DNA of 64,000 bases from Acidaminococcus timonensis. GTDB taxonomy: Bacteria > Bacillota > Negativicutes > Acidaminococcales > Acidaminococcaceae. Numbering within the stretch: position 1 is the first letter of the stretch; the number at the start of each line of letters is the position of its first letter. The notes beneath the pieces were generated by a model. The model saw nothing but the letters and a program-made list of their open reading frames with translations, searched no databases and was not told where the DNA came from. The position numbers and the translations under genes are program-made. The stretch is from positions 248,001 to 312,000 of the forward strand of contig NZ_FNWH01000004.1 in NCBI RefSeq assembly GCF_900106585.1. The letters run 5' to 3'. Of the stretch, positions 41,922 to 49,098 are shown in pieces.

Positions 41922-41998
41922 TGGTGGGATTATGCGGATTCGAACCGTAGACCTCATCGATGTGAGCGATGCGCTCTAACCAACTGAGCTATAATCCC
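41922..41998 (-). tRNA. tRNA-Val(CAC)
   Basis: The cloverleaf reads GGGATTA acceptor, GCTC...GAGC D-stem, CATCG / CGATG anticodon stem with loop CTCACAT (anticodon CAC), T-loop TTCGAAT and encoded CCA. The T-stem TACGG / CCGCA contains one A-C mismatch. Confidence 0.93.
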
Positions 41999-42043
41999 GA
42001 TAAATTGTATTATACGCTTATGGTCCGGAAATTGCAAGTCTTT

Positions 42044-42748
42044 TTATAAAAAAATCCCTGCCAGCACCCCAGCCACCACCAGCCCGGGCAGCATATTCCC
42101 CACCCGGATCTTGAGCAGCTTCGTCATGTTGATGCCCACGCCCAAAATCATGAGCCCGCCGCTGGCAGCGATCTCCTGCACCACGGTCTGGCTCATATAG
42201 GGCCCCAGCAGCCCTGCCAGGGCCGTCAGGGTCCCCTGGTAGATACCCACGGACAGCGCGCTGAACAGCACGCCGATGCCCATATTGGACGCATAGATGA
42301 TGCCGCTGAGCCCGTCGATCATGGCCTTGGTGTACAGGGTGGTGGCATCCCCGGTGAGCCCGTCCTGGATGGAGCCCACGATGGCCATGGCCCCCACACA
42401 GTACAGCAGGCTGGTGGACAGGAAGCCCTCCACGAAGGCGTCCGTACTGGCGTCTCCCTGGCCCTTGGCCTTCTGTACCTTCCGGGCCAGCCACTGGCCC
42501 ACCTTTTCCAGTTTGTCCTCGATATCCAGGGCCTCCCCCACGATGGACCCTACCACCAGGCTGATGATGGTGATCAGGATGTGGGTGCCCTGGAGGGCCA
42601 TCTGCAGCCCCAGCAGGATCACGCACAGGGCCAGGCCGTAGATGACGGTCTCCTGGTACTTTTCCTTGATGCCCCGACCCACCAGGATTCCCACCAGGCT
42701 GCCGGCGGCAATGGCCGCCACGTTCACGATCGTACCCGTTCCAACCAT
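42044..42748 (-). CDS. DUF554-family membrane protein
   Basis: 234 residues with about seven membrane segments. Family features: the N-terminal GTIVNVAAIAAGSLVGILVG and the central GFLSTSLLYCVGAMAIVGSI. The YdfK/YqgA family is of unknown function, suggested to be transporter-like. It lies 9 bp downstream of parB on the same strand, so it is transcribed with the chromosome-partition genes; this linkage is common near the origin in Firmicutes. Confidence 0.88.
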   Translation of the reverse strand: MVGTGTIVNVAAIAAGSLVGILVGRGIKEKYQETVIYGLALCVILLGLQMALQGTHILITIISLVVGSIVGEALDIEDKLEKVGQWLARKVQKAKGQGDASTDAFVEGFLSTSLLYCVGAMAIVGSIQDGLTGDATTLYTKAMIDGLSGIIYASNMGIGVLFSALSVGIYQGTLTALAGLLGPYMSQTVVQEIAASGGLMILGVGINMTKLLKIRVGNMLPGLVVAGVLAGIFL

Positions 42749-42757
42749 ACTGGCTCC

Positions 42758-43753
42758 TTACACGGTAAAACGGCCGGCTGCTTTCCGTTTCACCACGGAT
42801 TCCGGCCCTTTCAACAGTTCATAGATCCGTTCCAGGTCTTCATCTCCATAATATTCGATGAGGATCCGCCCCCCTTTTTTCCCTTCAGGCTGGATCTTCA
42901 CCCGGGTACCCAGATACTGGATCAGCTGTTCCTGGAAGGCCTTCACATCCACATCCGTATCGGCTGCATGCTTTTTTTTCTTTTTCTCTTTCCGGACCGA
43001 TTTCTCCGGTTCGATCAGATTCTGTTCCGTTTTCATATAGATGTGGTATGGCTTGCCTTCCTTCACGGCTTTCACCACTTCTTCCAGGATCCGGGCGGAC
43101 CAGCCGCCTTCCACGGCCTGGGTGGCCACCTTTTCCATCTGGGCCGCCTGAGGAAGCCCCAGGAGCGGCCGTGCCTGGCCGGCCGTCAGTTTCCCCGCGG
43201 AGACCAGTTCCTGCACCTTAGGCGGCAATTTCAGCAGCCGCAGGGCATTGGTCACCGCCACCCGGCTCTTGCCCAGTTTTTTCGCCGCTTCCTCCTGGGT
43301 CAGCCCCAGGGCGTCCATCATGTTCTGAATGCCTTTGGCCTCTTCCAGAGGGTCCAGGTCGCTGCGCTGCATGTTTTCCACCAGGGCCACTTCCATCATG
43401 GTGGCGTCGTCGTAGTCCCGGATCACCACCGGGACCTTGCTGAGGCCTGCCTCTTTCGCTGCCCGCCAGCGCCGCTCCCCGGCCACGATTTCGTACTGCC
43501 GGCCCTTTTTCCGCACGATCAGGGGCTGGATCACCCCGCTGTGCTTCACGCTTTCCACCAGTTCCCGGAGTTTGTCCGGGTCGAACACCGTCCGGGGCTG
43601 GTAGGGGTTGGGCCGCAGGTTCTTTACAGCCACTTCGCCCACGTTTTCTTCCGCTTTTCGTTCTTCGATGACCGGGGCCGGCGCCTTCCGGCTCCGGGTG
43701 CCGAACATCTTGTCCAGGCCCGTCAGGCCCAGGCCTCCTTTTTTACCGGCCAC
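42758..43753 (-). CDS. parB: Chromosome-partitioning protein ParB/Spo0J
   Basis: 331 residues. The ParB/Srx CTPase domain is at about 40-130 (NLRPNPYQPRTVFDPDKLRE; GERRWRAAKEAG; ENMQRSDLDP). The central KorB-like HTH is at about 140-200 (LTQEEAAKKLGKSRVAVTNA). A C-terminal dimerisation domain follows a lysine-rich linker (RKEKKKKKHAAD). The start codon is GTG (43751-43753), with GGGAGGTGA upstream, inside the end of parA (11-bp overlap). It binds the two parS sites at 44566 and 47665 and, with ParA and SMC, segregates the origin. Confidence 0.95.
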   Translation of the reverse strand: MAGKKGGLGLTGLDKMFGTRSRKAPAPVIEERKAEENVGEVAVKNLRPNPYQPRTVFDPDKLRELVESVKHSGVIQPLIVRKKGRQYEIVAGERRWRAAKEAGLSKVPVVIRDYDDATMMEVALVENMQRSDLDPLEEAKGIQNMMDALGLTQEEAAKKLGKSRVAVTNALRLLKLPPKVQELVSAGKLTAGQARPLLGLPQAAQMEKVATQAVEGGWSARILEEVVKAVKEGKPYHIYMKTEQNLIEPEKSVRKEKKKKKHAADTDVDVKAFQEQLIQYLGTRVKIQPEGKKGGRILIEYYGDEDLERIYELLKGPESVVKRKAAGRFTV

Positions 43754-44507
43754 GCCGCTTCACCTCCCGTGCCAATGCCCGATACGCTTCCGCCGCTTTG
43801 CCGTGGGGATCGTACACCGTAATGGGCTGCCCGTAGCTGGGCGCCTCCCCCAGCCGCACCGACCGGGGGATCACCGTCCGGTACAACAGGTCGGGGAAAT
43901 GGGTGCGCACCTGTTCCACCACATCGTTGGACAGATGGGTCCGGCTGTCCGCCATGGTCATGACGATCCCGTCGATGGTCAGATCCGGATTGCTGGATTG
44001 ACGGATCCGGTCCACCGTATTCAGCAGCTGGGCCATGCCTTCCAGGGCATAGAACTCGCACTGCAGGGGCACCAGCACCCCGTCTGCCGCAGTCAAGGCG
44101 TTGATGGTCAGGAAGCTGAGAGAAGGCGGGCAGTCGATCAGGATATAGTCGTACTTCTCCTTCACTTTGCCCAGGTGCTTTTTCAGGGCATTGGCCGGAT
44201 TCTTCTTTTCAATCAGATCGATCTCCGCCCCAGCCAGGTTCATGGTGGCCGGTGCCACCCACAGGTTTTTCCAGGCTGTGGGTACAATGATTTCTGCCAG
44301 ATCCGCATTGTTGATGAGCACATCATACATGCAGCGAGGCAGAGCCGCTTTATCGATGCCCAGGCCGCTGGTGGCATTGCCCTGGGCATCCAGATCCACC
44401 AGCAGGACCTTTTTCCGGCTCTCAGCCAGACAGGCCGCCAGGTTGATGCTGGTGGTGGTTTTCCCCACGCCGCCTTTCTGGTTGGCGACAGCAAGGATTC
44501 GGGACAT
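43743..44507 (-). CDS. parA: Chromosome-partitioning ATPase ParA/Soj
   Basis: 254 residues. Deviant Walker A ANQKGGVGKTTT at residues 8-19, Walker A' DLDAQGN, and DCPPSL. The frame is open 121 codons further upstream through repeats and parS, but ATG 44505-44507 with AAAGGAGTG is the conserved start. Soj positions the origin and regulates DnaA. It overlaps parB, with a parS site about 60 bp upstream in the promoter region. Confidence 0.96.
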   Translation of the reverse strand: MSRILAVANQKGGVGKTTTSINLAACLAESRKKVLLVDLDAQGNATSGLGIDKAALPRCMYDVLINNADLAEIIVPTAWKNLWVAPATMNLAGAEIDLIEKKNPANALKKHLGKVKEKYDYILIDCPPSLSFLTINALTAADGVLVPLQCEFYALEGMAQLLNTVDRIRQSSNPDLTIDGIVMTMADSRTHLSNDVVEQVRTHFPDLLYRTVIPRSVRLGEAPSYGQPITVYDPHGKAAEAYRALAREVKRRGR

Positions 44508-44565
44508 GGGCGTCACTCCTTTACAACAAAAGATACTGTAGATTATTGTAACACAGAAAGAGGGA

Positions 44566-44581
44566 TGTTTCACGTGAAACA
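44566..44581. promoter_or_regulatory. parS site 1
   Basis: Perfect 16-base palindrome TGTTTCACGTGAAACA in the parA upstream region, the consensus ParB/Spo0J loading site. Confidence 0.95.
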
Positions 44582-44726
44582 TAGGAAGGGGATTAGTGGT
44601 TAAGTGGTTAGTGGTAGTGGTCAGGGGAGGTGGCTTTATTCCATGAACAGGTGACTGTTTGGGGTGCAGGGCCCTGTTTTCCAGAGCCCGTGAAAGGGCC
44701 TTTTCTCTGCCCCTTTTCAGATGTGC

Positions 44727-44732
44727 TATAAT
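44727..44732 (+). promoter_or_regulatory. -10 element of the metallophosphoesterase gene
   Basis: TATAAT within GTGCTATAATACCCC, about 25 bases before the TTG start codon. No strong -35. Confidence 0.5.
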
Positions 44733-44757
44733 ACCCCTCAGAAAGGTGGTGTTTCCG

Positions 44758-45708
44758 TTGCATGCCCAATCATTTCTGCGGGCTGGACTGCTCCTGCTTT
44801 CCATCCTGTCCGTATTTTCTTTTTCTCCCGTTCCTGTCCTGGCCCGGGAGTATACACAAATCGTGGTCATCAGTGATCTGCATTATCCCACCAAGACCCG
44901 CAAAAAGGCCCTGCGCCAGGAGAAGATCAGGAACAAGGAGGCGGCCCTGGCGGACATCAACCAGTGGCCGGACGTGGATCTGTGCGTCCTGACCGGGGAT
45001 ATGGTCCAGCGCACCGGAGAACGGCTGGACGAGCGTGTGGTCAGGAATTTCCTGGACGGACTGCACCACCCCGCTTCCTTCCTAGCCGGCAACCATGAAA
45101 TCATGTATGAAGGCCTCCCGACCCTGCCGGGCACCCTGCGCAAAGGGGATGCCGGCACTCGCTTCGCCCATCTCATGGAGTATCAGTGGAATTTCGGACC
45201 CCTGTATCACAGTCAGGATCTGGCAGGGTACCATCTGGTTTTCCTGTCCCCGGACTGTATGGTGAGCCGTTATGCCGTGGAGCTTTCTCCGGAGCAGCTT
45301 TCCTGGCTGCAACAGGACCTGGCCAGTCACCGGCACCAGCCCACCCTGATTTTCTGCCATGCGCCGCTCACCGGTACCCTGCTGCCCGGCGACAAACAGG
45401 ACATTCCCTGGAACTACACCCAGCCGGCAGGTCCTTTGTGGCAGCTGCTGGTGCAGAATCCCCAGGTGATTCTATGGGTATCCGGGCACACCCACAATTC
45501 CCCCAAAGGCCGGAATTTCATCAATGCCCTCCACTGGATTCCCGGCACCCATACCTGGAACGTGTACAACCCCACCTGGGATGGGGACCAGGCCTGGACA
45601 CGGTCCCTCCTCCTGTATCCGGACAGGGTGATCATCCGCACCTACGATCATAAGAAGGGACAGTGGATGAAGAAGAAGGAAGAGACGGTGAAGGTGCCCC
45701 AGGTGTAG
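44758..45708 (+). CDS. Exported calcineurin-type metallophosphoesterase
   Basis: About 316 residues from a TTG start at 44758, chosen because AAAGGTGG lies just upstream and the -10 box at 44727 excludes the ATG at 44659. N-terminal signal sequence (AGLLLLSILSVFSFSPVPVLA). The five metal motifs are present: DLHY, GDMVQ, GNHE, CHAPLTG and GHTHNS. It would hydrolyse phosphoesters outside the cytoplasm. Divergent from parA, monocistronic. The substrate is unknown. Confidence 0.85.
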   Translation: MHAQSFLRAGLLLLSILSVFSFSPVPVLAREYTQIVVISDLHYPTKTRKKALRQEKIRNKEAALADINQWPDVDLCVLTGDMVQRTGERLDERVVRNFLDGLHHPASFLAGNHEIMYEGLPTLPGTLRKGDAGTRFAHLMEYQWNFGPLYHSQDLAGYHLVFLSPDCMVSRYAVELSPEQLSWLQQDLASHRHQPTLIFCHAPLTGTLLPGDKQDIPWNYTQPAGPLWQLLVQNPQVILWVSGHTHNSPKGRNFINALHWIPGTHTWNVYNPTWDGDQAWTRSLLLYPDRVIIRTYDHKKGQWMKKKEETVKVPQV

Positions 45709-45726
45709 GTGTAGGTGTAGGGGTAG

Positions 45727-45770
45727 GGTTAGTGGTTAGTGGTTAGTGGTTAGTGGTTAGTGGTTAGTAA
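45727..45770 (+). repeat. TTAGTGG heptamer array, left half
   Basis: Five to six tandem TTAGTGG units, interrupted by the IS3-family element that follows. A related CTAGTGG array continues on the other side at 47529-47570. Single units also occur near 44596-44620. Confidence 0.8.
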
Positions 45771-45941
45771 ACCGTACCCCTTGTCAAGGACAGTTTATAA
45801 AAGTAGGACCCCTTGTTTTAGACAGTTCAACAATCTTGGTACCTTTAAAATGGACGTCTGGTAATTGTCTATCAGAAGGCCCCTAACCATCCAAATCTCA
45901 TGTACTGGCTCCTTACTCATAAAATGGCTGCTTTTGCCATT

Positions 45942-46940
45942 TTATGAGGTGAGCTGGTTCCCCAGCTCACAGGCTCTCCGCTTCAATGTAGGAACCTCGG
46001 GCATCTTGGGAATATCGAGCGGATAAACCCCTGTTGTTACAAATTGGTAGAACTCGTTTGGCGACAGTTTCGCCAGTTCCCACTGGTAGCGATCGTTGTT
46101 GTAATAATCCATGTAATCATCTACGATGGCCTTCACCTCCCCAAAGCTCACTGCTGCTGCAATTTTCTTTTTCACATGGTCTTTCATACGGCCGAAGAAG
46201 CTTTCCTGCGGCGCATTGTCCCAGCAATTCCCCCGCCGTGACATGGATTGTCTGAGATCCTTGTCATGGAGGATATCAATGAAGCTGTGACTCGTATAAT
46301 GGCAACCCTGGTCAGAATGCACGATGGTTTCAGCATGCAGTGAGACGCCGTGATCTCGAATCAGGTTGTTCACCGTTTCTACCACGAAATCCATCTCCAA
46401 AGAATTGCTGAGGACATACGCCAGAATCTGCTTGGTATAGGCATCCAATATGGTAGAAAGATAAGCAAAGATCCCATTGTAAGGAAGGTACGTAATATCT
46501 GTCAGCAGTACCATGCGAGGGCCATAGTCCTCAAACTGGCGCTGCAGCAAGTTATCGGCCACCGTATTGGTCTTCAGGGCTTTCACCAGCTGCCGATAGG
46601 GATTCGCCTTCCTGATGGGGCAAAGCAGGTGGAACTTTTTCATCAGACGACGGATTTTCTTCACATTCATAATGACGGGCGGATCCATGTGGAGCAGCTC
46701 CATATAGATGCTGCGGGCGCCCTTCTTGTACCCTCGTCTTTTGTAAGCGGCAAGGATCAGTTCAAAGTCCTTGCGGTCCTGTTCTTCCTGGGCCTGCCGA
46801 AATGCTTCCGCCTTCACCCAGGCATAATAACCGCTTCGGGACACGCCTGCCATCTTGCATAAACTGCTGATGGAAAGTCTGTTCTCGCTGGTACTTACCG
46901 TCTTTTCTATGATTTCGAACACACAAGAGGAATCGTTCAT
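45942..46940 (-). CDS. IS3-family transposase OrfB (DDE integrase)
   Basis: 332 residues from ATG 46938-46940 as a stand-alone protein, but it probably forms the C-terminal part of an OrfAB fusion. HTH_21 region at about 45-100 (GYKKGARSIYMELLHMDPPV). rve-type DDE catalytic core at about 120-290: first Asp in LLTDITYLPY, second in HSDQGCHYTS, Glu in NAPQESFFGRMKDH. Intact and potentially active. Confidence 0.93.
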   Translation of the reverse strand: MNDSSCVFEIIEKTVSTSENRLSISSLCKMAGVSRSGYYAWVKAEAFRQAQEEQDRKDFELILAAYKRRGYKKGARSIYMELLHMDPPVIMNVKKIRRLMKKFHLLCPIRKANPYRQLVKALKTNTVADNLLQRQFEDYGPRMVLLTDITYLPYNGIFAYLSTILDAYTKQILAYVLSNSLEMDFVVETVNNLIRDHGVSLHAETIVHSDQGCHYTSHSFIDILHDKDLRQSMSRRGNCWDNAPQESFFGRMKDHVKKKIAAAVSFGEVKAIVDDYMDYYNNDRYQWELAKLSPNEFYQFVTTGVYPLDIPKMPEVPTLKRRACELGNQLTS

Positions 46941-46951
46941 GAGCAGAGAAT

Positions 46952-47356
46952 CTACCTTTTTGTGTTCTTGATCGCGGAAATTTTTTTTAAATATTCCACT
47001 TCCTGCCGCAAGTATTCAACTTCATGTCTGAGGGCCTTAATGTCATCTTCATGCTTGACCTTGGCGGCGGTGTCAGACCTGTCGGCGGGTCTCCTGCCTT
47101 CATAGAAACAGCCATATTTGGCATATTCCTCTTTGATATGCTGGAGAGCACCGCCAATGCGTCTTTCGCCCAGCACAGCAGGGTCAAAGCCGTATTTTTT
47201 GAAGATGTCTTTGGGATAGACTCCTTCCATATATTCGGTGTAAAAGATTTCTTTAAAGGACTTCCTCAGGACCAGGGTAGAGCGGCTTACGCTATACACA
47301 TAAGGGTTCTGGCGCAACGCTGCAATCTGCTCCTCAGTAAAAAGTTTTCTGCTCAT
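46952..47356 (-). CDS. IS3-family transposase OrfA (HTH protein)
   Basis: 134 residues from ATG 47354-47356 (MSRKLF, AAGGAG upstream). An upstream extension to 47512 reaches into the terminal repeat and is not used. The HTH-containing N-terminal part ends in a leucine-zipper-like coiled coil (DIKALRHEVEYLRQEVEYLK). The slippery run A AAA AAA (plus-strand T8 at 46981-46988) near its end allows -1 frameshifting into OrfB. Confidence 0.85.
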   Translation of the reverse strand: MSRKLFTEEQIAALRQNPYVYSVSRSTLVLRKSFKEIFYTEYMEGVYPKDIFKKYGFDPAVLGERRIGGALQHIKEEYAKYGCFYEGRRPADRSDTAAKVKHEDDIKALRHEVEYLRQEVEYLKKISAIKNTKR

Positions 47357-47528
47357 GTGGATTCTCCTTGGCTTTATTGGATTTGAGGATACCACATACA
47401 TATGATTGTGTTCAATAGGTTGGGTCCAAAATGAGCACGTCAATTTTAAAGGATTCAAATTGTAGCCTGTCCAATTTTGTGGGCAGGTGCTACTCTTAAA
47501 AAGTGTCCACACTTATGGGTACAGTATA

Positions 47529-47570
<42 letters not shown>

Positions 47571-47586
47571 TAATGGCTAGGCAGGG

Positions 47587-47655
47587 TGCAGAACCCACCA
47601 CCATTGCGCTGACGCACAACGGTCCCCCGCCCTTGAAAAGGGCGGATATACCAGA
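47587..47655 (-). repeat. Repeat G fragment (inverted)
   Basis: Reverse complement of the unit found at 55301 and 55441: AACCCACCACCATTG...GTCCCCCGCCCTTG...GGGCGGATA, with divergence in the middle. Confidence 0.55.
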
Positions 47656-47664
47656 TGAAGGGGA

Positions 47665-47680
47665 TGTTTCACGTGAAACA
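47665..47680. promoter_or_regulatory. parS site 2
   Basis: Perfect TGTTTCACGTGAAACA, embedded in a longer palindrome AGGGGATG...CATCCCCT, 3.1 kb from parS site 1. Confidence 0.95.
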
Positions 47681-47706
47681 TCCCCTTCTATAATCTATAA
47701 AAAAAC

Positions 47707-47730
47707 GCCGAAGGCTTCTGCACCTTCGGC
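47707..47730. terminator. Hairpin with T-run
   Basis: GCCGAAGG / CCTTCGGC arms followed by TTCTGTTTTTTT on the plus strand. No obvious plus-strand gene ends here, so it may be a relic of repeat insertion. Confidence 0.5.
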
Positions 47731-47756
47731 TTCTGTTTTTTTGGTTGGCAAAACGA

Positions 47757-47884
47757 AAAGGGGGTGTGAAAAAATGCTTTTCACACCCCGTCACTAGTCA
47801 CTAGTCTCTGGTCACCAGCTAATGGAAGCCAGCTGACGCTAGCGAAATAAAGGTGCTGTGAATGATTTTTTCACAGCGCCTTTT
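47757..47884 (+). repeat. Double-hairpin repeat E, copy 3
   Basis: GGGGTGTGAAAA / TTTTCACACCCC, a linker with CACTAGTC units and GCCAGCTGACGCTAGCG, then AAGGTGCTGTGA / TCACAGCGCCTT. On the minus strand it follows the secreted-protein gene ending at 47887 and can terminate it. Confidence 0.85.
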
Positions 47885-47886
47885 CC

Positions 47887-48318
47887 TTATAGCTTGAAAT
47901 CCACAATGGCGCTGACGCCGACTCCTTCCACTCGGTTGATGTTGCTGATGCTGGTGGCATCGATGGGGATCATGGCCTTCACCCGGGCCACTTTCACGAA
48001 ACTGCCTTCCAGCTGGCCCACGGCCTTCACCTTATCCACCTGGGCCTTGGGCCCTACCACCTGTACGGCACCGATATAGCTGCCACTGCCCAGGCTCAAA
48101 ATGGGCACCACCTTGGTGGCATAATGGGTATCCAATCCCTTCTGCAGGGTCAGTTTGTTGATGAAGGTATTGATTTCGCTGCCAAACCGGCTGACCAGAT
48201 AGCTGATCCCGCCCAGTTTCAGCACAGATCCCAGGTCAAAGGCCTGGGCAGGCAGGGCACGGGTACCGGCTCCCAGCAGATAGGCCGCAGCAACGGCGGC
48301 CACCAGTTTCTTGTTCAT
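47887..48318 (-). CDS. Secreted hypothetical protein
   Basis: 143 residues. Signal peptide (KKLVAAVAAAYLLGAGTRAL...AQA, cleavage before FDLG). The mature part has alternating charged and hydrophobic stretches (GGISYLVSRFGSEINTFINK; GSYIGAVQVVGPKAQVDKVK). No known motif recognised. AAGGAGG precedes the ATG. Situated just downstream of rsmG on the same strand. Function unknown. Confidence 0.75.
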   Translation of the reverse strand: MNKKLVAAVAAAYLLGAGTRALPAQAFDLGSVLKLGGISYLVSRFGSEINTFINKLTLQKGLDTHYATKVVPILSLGSGSYIGAVQVVGPKAQVDKVKAVGQLEGSFVKVARVKAMIPIDATSISNINRVEGVGVSAIVDFKL

Positions 48319-48384
48319 GACATAACCTCCTTGGACAGTCCACGCGGGATGAGTGTTGGATCCGATCGAGATCGACGGTCCTCC

Positions 48385-49098
48385 TTACAGCGGCCGCTTC
48401 GAGGCCACACCGGCCTTCCTGGGGTACTGCTTCGGGGTGGGCCGGACCTTTTCGATGGTGATGATGGCCCGGTGATCTTCCAGGCCGGGCAGCTGCACGG
48501 GCCGCACTTCTGTGATCTTTCCGCCCAGCACTTCCACGGCATGGTGGGCGGCGTCCACTTCCTCCCGGTATTTACTGCCCTTCATGGCATAGAACACGCC
48601 GCCGACCCGCACCAGGGGCAGGCAGTATTCCGCCAGCACCGGCAGGGCTGCCACGGCCCGGGCCACCGCCACATCGAATTTTTCCCGCAGAGCCGGATCT
48701 TTTCCTGCATCCTCGGCCCGGGCATGGGTGCACCGCACCTGCCCCAGGCCCAGGGTATCCACCACCTGCTGCAAAAAGTTCAGCCGTTTCTGCAGGGAAT
48801 CGATCAGGGTCACCCGCATTCCCGGATCATAGATCTTCAGGGGCAGGCCGGGAAAGCCGGCCCCGGTGCCCACGTCCACGATGGTATGATTATGGAACTT
48901 CTCTTTGTTGTACACCAGCAGAGAGTCCACCATGTGCTTGACGGCCACTTCGTCCGGATCGGTGATGGCCGTCAGGTTCAGGCTCTTGTTCGTCTCCAGC
49001 AGCAGGTCCGCATAGGTTCCGAACTGGTCCAGCTGGGTCTCCGTCAGAGAATAGCCGGCTGCCTGCGCCGCCTGCTCCAGTGTCTCGCGAAAGCTCAT
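48385..49098 (-). CDS. rsmG: 16S rRNA m7G527 methyltransferase
   Basis: 237 residues. SAM-binding Rossmann core with VDVGTGAGFPGLPLKI (about residues 72-87), and the family HMVDSLL and ARAVAALPVLAEY segments. Methylates G527 of 16S rRNA. The start overlaps the end of mnmG by 4 bp, so it is translationally coupled; conserved origin-proximal order mnmE-mnmG-rsmG. Confidence 0.96.
   Translation of the reverse strand: MSFRETLEQAAQAAGYSLTETQLDQFGTYADLLLETNKSLNLTAITDPDEVAVKHMVDSLLVYNKEKFHNHTIVDVGTGAGFPGLPLKIYDPGMRVTLIDSLQKRLNFLQQVVDTLGLGQVRCTHARAEDAGKDPALREKFDVAVARAVAALPVLAEYCLPLVRVGGVFYAMKGSKYREEVDAAHHAVEVLGGKITEVRPVQLPGLEDHRAIITIEKVRPTPKQYPRKAGVASKRPL

Larger units (their letters stand above)
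45773..47523 (-). mobile_element. IS3-family insertion sequence (IS150-like group)
   Basis: About 1.75 kb. Outer inverted repeats: GTACCCCTTGTCAAGGACAG at the left, and on the minus strand GTACCCATAAGTGTGGACAC at the right, matching at the outer six bases and again at GGACA. It encodes OrfA and OrfB on the minus strand with an A8 slippery run between. No clear target duplication. Confidence 0.85.

Noticed and set aside
44659-44757. Longer N-terminus for the metallophosphoesterase from ATG 44659
   Set aside because: It would start upstream of the TATAAT at 44727 and add a non-signal-like basic segment before the signal peptide.
43743-44870. 375-codon version of ParA
   Set aside because: The 121-codon extension covers parS, TTAGTGG-type repeats and the promoter; the conserved Soj start at 44507 has its own ribosome site.
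44596-45770. CRISPR-like array from TTAGTGG repeats
   Set aside because: Units are direct 7-mers without spacers of unique sequence; no cas genes in the window.
45773-47523. Target-site duplication of the IS3-family element
   Set aside because: Flanking 3-4 bases differ (AAC versus GTA), possibly because the heptamer array has since slipped; not claimed.
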